DNA of 5,822 nucleotides, from contig JAFQKO010000109.1 of the NCBI GenBank assembly GCA_017396865.1, positions 1-5,822 of the forward strand, in the 5' to 3' direction. Shown one piece after another: positions 5,425 to 5,822 of the stretch (its first letter is position 1; every line of letters begins with the position of its first letter). The position numbers and the translations under genes are program-made. The notes below the pieces were generated by a model, which searched no databases, was not told the DNA's origin, and saw nothing but the letters and a program-made list of their open reading frames with translations. The DNA comes from Clostridia bacterium (GTDB lineage Bacteria; Bacillota_A; Clostridia; Oscillospirales; QAKW01).

Positions 5425-5822
5425 ATGGCAGATAAAGTACTTATGAAGGGCAACGAAGCCATCGCCGAAGCCGCCATCAAGGCCGGCTGCCGCCATTACT
5501 TCGGCTACCCCATCACCCCGCAGACCGAGATCGCTGCCTACATGGCGAAGCGTATGCCGAAGATCGGCGGTACCTTCCTGCAGGCAGAGAGTGAGGTTGC
5601 GGCCATCAATATGGTCTACGGCGTTGCCGGCGCGGGTTTCCGCGTTATGACCTCCTCCTCCAGCCCCGGCGTTTCCCTCAAGCAGGAGGGTATCTCCTAC
5701 ATCGCAGGCGCTGACCTGCCCGCCTTGATCGTTAACGTTCAGCGCGGCGGCCCGGGTCTGGGCGGCATTCAGCCCTCCCAGTCGGACTATTTCCAGGCCA
5801 CCAAGGGCGGCGGTCACGGCGA
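5425..5822 (+). CDS. vorB: 2-oxoacid:ferredoxin oxidoreductase subunit VorB (N-terminal part; 3' end outside window)
   Basis: The first 132 residues are present, open to the right edge. ATG 5425 is preceded by GAGGTGA (5413-5419), which overlaps the previous stop. Typical landmarks of the family's pyrimidine-binding-fold subunit are [15 protein letters not shown] (8-22), YPITPQTE (28-35), [12 protein letters not shown] (55-66), TSSSSPG (76-82), and [26 protein letters not shown] (107-132, given here only in part as key positions Arg107, Pro117 and Asp121). The enzyme interconverts branched 2-oxoacids plus CoA and acyl-CoA plus CO2 with ferredoxin, and is reversible. VorB and the 2-oxoglutarate subunit KorA are close relatives, so the substrate rests partly on the ilvE and acyl-CoA synthetase neighbours. 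The thiamine-pyrophosphate and gamma subunits should follow downstream. Confidence 0.92.
   Translation, partial: MADKVLMKGNEAIAEAAIKAGCRHYFGYPITPQTEIAAYMAKRMPKIGGTFLQAESEVAAINMVYGVAGAGFRVMTSSSSPGVSLKQEGISYIAGADLPALIVNVQRGGPGLGGIQPSQSDYFQATKGGGHG

Overview
The window reads as a GC-rich anaerobic member of the Clostridia, most like a gut Oscillospiraceae/Ruminococcaceae genome. This is inferred from a T-box leader, strong AGGAG ribosome-binding sites, ferredoxin-dependent 2-oxoacid metabolism and GC-rich codon use. All supported genes lie on the + strand.

Layout: positions 1-750 hold the C-terminal third of an AMP-forming acyl-CoA synthetase of the medium-chain (ACSM/MACS) type. Positions 751-1129 carry no gene. 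They hold an AT-rich stretch, an extended -10 promoter and a full T-box riboswitch ending in a competing antiterminator and terminator. Behind it is a tightly packed operon: a fusion protein with an XRE-type helix-turn-helix, a cupin and a second acyl-CoA synthetase (1130-3424); a branched-chain aminotransferase, ilvE (3468-4547); a small P-loop ATPase of the ParA/MinD class (4540-5193); an 8-Cys ferredoxin-like subunit (5208-5414); and the start of vorB, a 2-oxoacid:ferredoxin oxidoreductase subunit that runs off the right edge (5425-5822).

How the genes may work together (inference): the acyl-CoA synthetase would activate a branched short-chain acid, the oxidoreductase would carboxylate the acyl-CoA reductively to a branched 2-oxoacid, and the aminotransferase would turn that into an amino acid. 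Isobutyrate to isobutyryl-CoA to 2-oxoisovalerate to valine is the best fit. A T-box switches genes on when a tRNA is uncharged, so its presence argues that the operon makes an amino acid rather than degrading one. By aligning Stem I to the known layout (K-turn, four-pair helix, purine, codon) I read the specifier as GUA (valine) at 907-909. The UGGU antiterminator bulge agrees with a tRNA whose discriminator base is A, as in tRNA-Val.

The points most worth following are the valine T-box on a reductive-carboxylation operon, the regulator-enzyme fusion, and the conserved-looking but unexplained P-loop ATPase between ilvE and the oxidoreductase genes.
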